A stretch of DNA of 24,768 bases from JANRKH01 sp033763595 (GTDB taxonomy: Bacteria > Pseudomonadota > Alphaproteobacteria > Rickettsiales > Rickettsiaceae): contig JANRKH010000044.1 of the NCBI GenBank assembly GCA_033763595.1, positions 1 to 24,768 on the forward strand, given 5' to 3'. Numbering within the stretch: position 1 is the stretch's first letter; each line of letters starts with the position of its first letter. The notes below the pieces were generated by a model. That model made no database searches. It saw only the letters and a list, made by a program, of their open reading frames with translations, and had not been told where the DNA came from. The position numbers were made by a program, and so were the translations under genes. Positions 23,540-24,768 of this stretch are shown here, piece after piece.

Positions 23540-24367
23540 ATGACAATATTCTCCATTAAAACACTCACTCAAAATTATTCAAAATTACTTCCAGTAAACG
23601 AGGTGAGAATTTTAATTTGCAACAGCCTTGGTTTATCTCACGAAGAGTTCATCTTGAGTCAAGATTACTTACCAAACAACCAAGAAATGGATCAGATTGC
23701 TCTTGCGATTACAAAAAGAACAGAAGGAACGCCCATAAGCTATATTACTGGCTATAAAGAATTTTATGGACTTGATTTTATAGTATCTAGTGCAACTCTT
23801 ATACCTAGATCAGAGACAGAGATTATTGTAGATGAAGCGCTGAATATTATTTCAAGCAAAGATTTCCAAATACTAGACCTAGGCACAGGTACTGGCGCCA
23901 TTGCTATCAGTATAGCTATTAACTCAGGATGCTCGGTTCATGCAACTGATGTTTCGCAAGAAGCACTAAAAATCGCAAAGCAAAATATAGTAAAGCACGA
24001 GGTTAACCATTTGGTCACAACTCAGATATCAAATTGGTTCCAGGGTATCAAAAAAAAACAATTTGATATTATAACTTGTAATCCACCATATATTGCATAC
24101 ACAGATAGTAATATTGAAAAAAACGTAGATAAATACGAGCCACATCTTGCTCTTTATTCGGGTAAAACAGGTCTTGAATGCTATGAAATAATAGCAAAAA
24201 ATGCTGGGGAATTTCTCAAAAAGAATGGGGTCATTATTTTAGAATGCGGAGCATCTCAATCGATTGAGGTTATACGAATACTCAAAGAGCAGGATTTTAG
24301 TATAATTAAATTAGTTAGTGATTTATCATCCATAGAGCGTACGATTTTAGCGCAAAAAATACAATAA
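23540..24367 (+). CDS. prmC: Peptide chain release factor glutamine N5-methyltransferase
   Basis: It methylates the Gln of the GGQ motif in release factors RF1 and RF2 using S-adenosylmethionine, which speeds translation termination. It has 275 residues, family-typical. The N-terminal helical domain ends in GTPISYITGYKEFYGLDF (63-80), followed by IPRSETE (88-94), the SAM-binding DLGTGTGAIAIS (113-124), and the catalytic NPPY at 181-184. It starts with ATG ten bases after repeat D5 and has no clear Shine-Dalgarno sequence. It may be read through from sucCD. Confidence 0.95.
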   Translation: MTIFSIKTLTQNYSKLLPVNEVRILICNSLGLSHEEFILSQDYLPNNQEMDQIALAITKRTEGTPISYITGYKEFYGLDFIVSSATLIPRSETEIIVDEALNIISSKDFQILDLGTGTGAIAISIAINSGCSVHATDVSQEALKIAKQNIVKHEVNHLVTTQISNWFQGIKKKQFDIITCNPPYIAYTDSNIEKNVDKYEPHLALYSGKTGLECYEIIAKNAGEFLKKNGVIILECGASQSIEVIRILKEQDFSIIKLVSDLSSIERTILAQKIQ

Positions 24368-24412
24368 ACTTCTTTTGAACGAAGGTTGCATGGCATTTAC
24401 TGCAGAATAGAA

Positions 24413-24568
24413 TAGACCCATCCTAAAAACTCCGCTCCTAGAGTAAATCGTGTCGCCTTCGGATGTAACAGGATCTCCGTGTATCTCATAAGCCTTGCAG
24501 TTCTAGCGCTGCTTGCGTAATAATAGGACTTGCTCTTGAGGAAACGAGGGATTTTTAGAATAGGTCTA
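24413..24568. mobile_element. Family A miniature inverted-repeat element, copy 3
   Basis: The left end TAGACCCATCCTAAAAACTC is mirrored on the other strand at the right end by TAGACCTATTCTAAAAATCC. At 156 bp it is close in length to the other two copies and is non-coding. It lies about 45 bp after the prmC stop. Confidence 0.7.
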
Positions 24569-24672
24569 ATGTTAGCTAGGCACAGAAGGTAGTCTTACGT
24601 ATTAAAGAAGCAAAGAGAGATAATGTCAAAATATCAACAAAATCCTTTAAGCACTGACTGACTCACTCAAAT

Positions 24673-24768
24673 CTATTCTTCGCAATCGTTGTTTCCAAGT
24701 AAACTAGTATATTGTTTAGTATCTTGATAGAAGCGATTTACTAAAGAATATGTATCTCCTGGAGCATC
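24673..24768 (-). CDS. Possible C-terminus of a minus-strand gene, cut by the window edge
   Basis: From the right edge a frame is open on the minus strand for 31 codons to a TAG (24675-24673). The peptide reads DAPGDTYSLVNRFYQDTKQY... and ends GNNDCEE. The composition looks coding and the charged end is natural for a protein C-terminus, but the stretch is short and I recognise no family. The 100 bp between the family A repeat and this stop hold nothing I can identify. Confidence 0.3.
   Translation of the reverse strand, partial: DAPGDTYSLVNRFYQDTKQYTSLLGNNDCEE

Overview
The window is AT-rich alphaproteobacterial DNA. It carries a set of core genes with long, repeat-filled intergenic spacers and several large genes I cannot assign. 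The gene set is a host-associated alphaproteobacterial one: fused malic enzyme/phosphotransacetylase, dapD, sucCD, prmC, a GST-fold FzlA-like protein, an MJ0042/DUF3426 zinc-ribbon protein, an RDD protein, a lone amino-acid ABC permease and an autotransporter. This fits an obligately intracellular Rickettsiales-type bacterium. The transketolase argues against the genus Rickettsia itself, which lacks the pentose phosphate pathway, and leaves Midichloria-, Anaplasma- or related lineages. That assignment is inference, and I cannot name a genus.

Layout. 1-780: the 3' part of an unrecognised gene. 781-1251: three different short inverted-repeat elements side by side. 1252-2541 (-): an unrecognised 429-aa protein with a basic, nuclear-localisation-like segment. 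2542-3092: a repeat inserted into another repeat, plus an AT-rich hairpin. 3093-4751 (-): a multipass membrane protein, perhaps GT-C-like. 5356-5432: tRNA-Val(GAC), followed directly by repeats. 5776-10202 (-): a two-gene operon (single-pass membrane protein, then autotransporter) behind a near-consensus sigma-70 promoter. 10301-12286 (-): transketolase. 12789-13667 (+): a DUF1189-like membrane protein. 13995-17232 (-): AEC-family carrier and malic enzyme. 17483-19000 (-): dapD and the GST-fold protein. 19077-21084 (+): zinc-ribbon protein, RDD protein and glnP-like permease. 21371-24367 (+): sucC, sucD and prmC. A short open frame at the right edge may be the end of another minus-strand gene.

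The metabolic genes fit together. A carboxylate carrier next to malic enzyme can turn imported malate into pyruvate and NADPH. SucCD makes ATP and exchanges succinyl-CoA, which DapD uses for diaminopimelate synthesis. Transketolase supplies pentose phosphates.

The most notable feature is a dense population of non-coding miniature inverted-repeat elements, 83-156 bp long. I sort them by their ends into four families, A to D. Family C is present as three almost identical 106-bp copies, so it moved recently; one copy, and probably a second, is nested inside a family D copy, with TA at the junctions. Families C and D have different ends but share a related internal core. Several genes end exactly at an element boundary, where the element's terminal TA-A or TA-G is the gene's stop codon, and one gene appears to have taken its last codons from an element end. 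This looks like a TA-targeting MITE population that exploits stop codons as harmless insertion sites.
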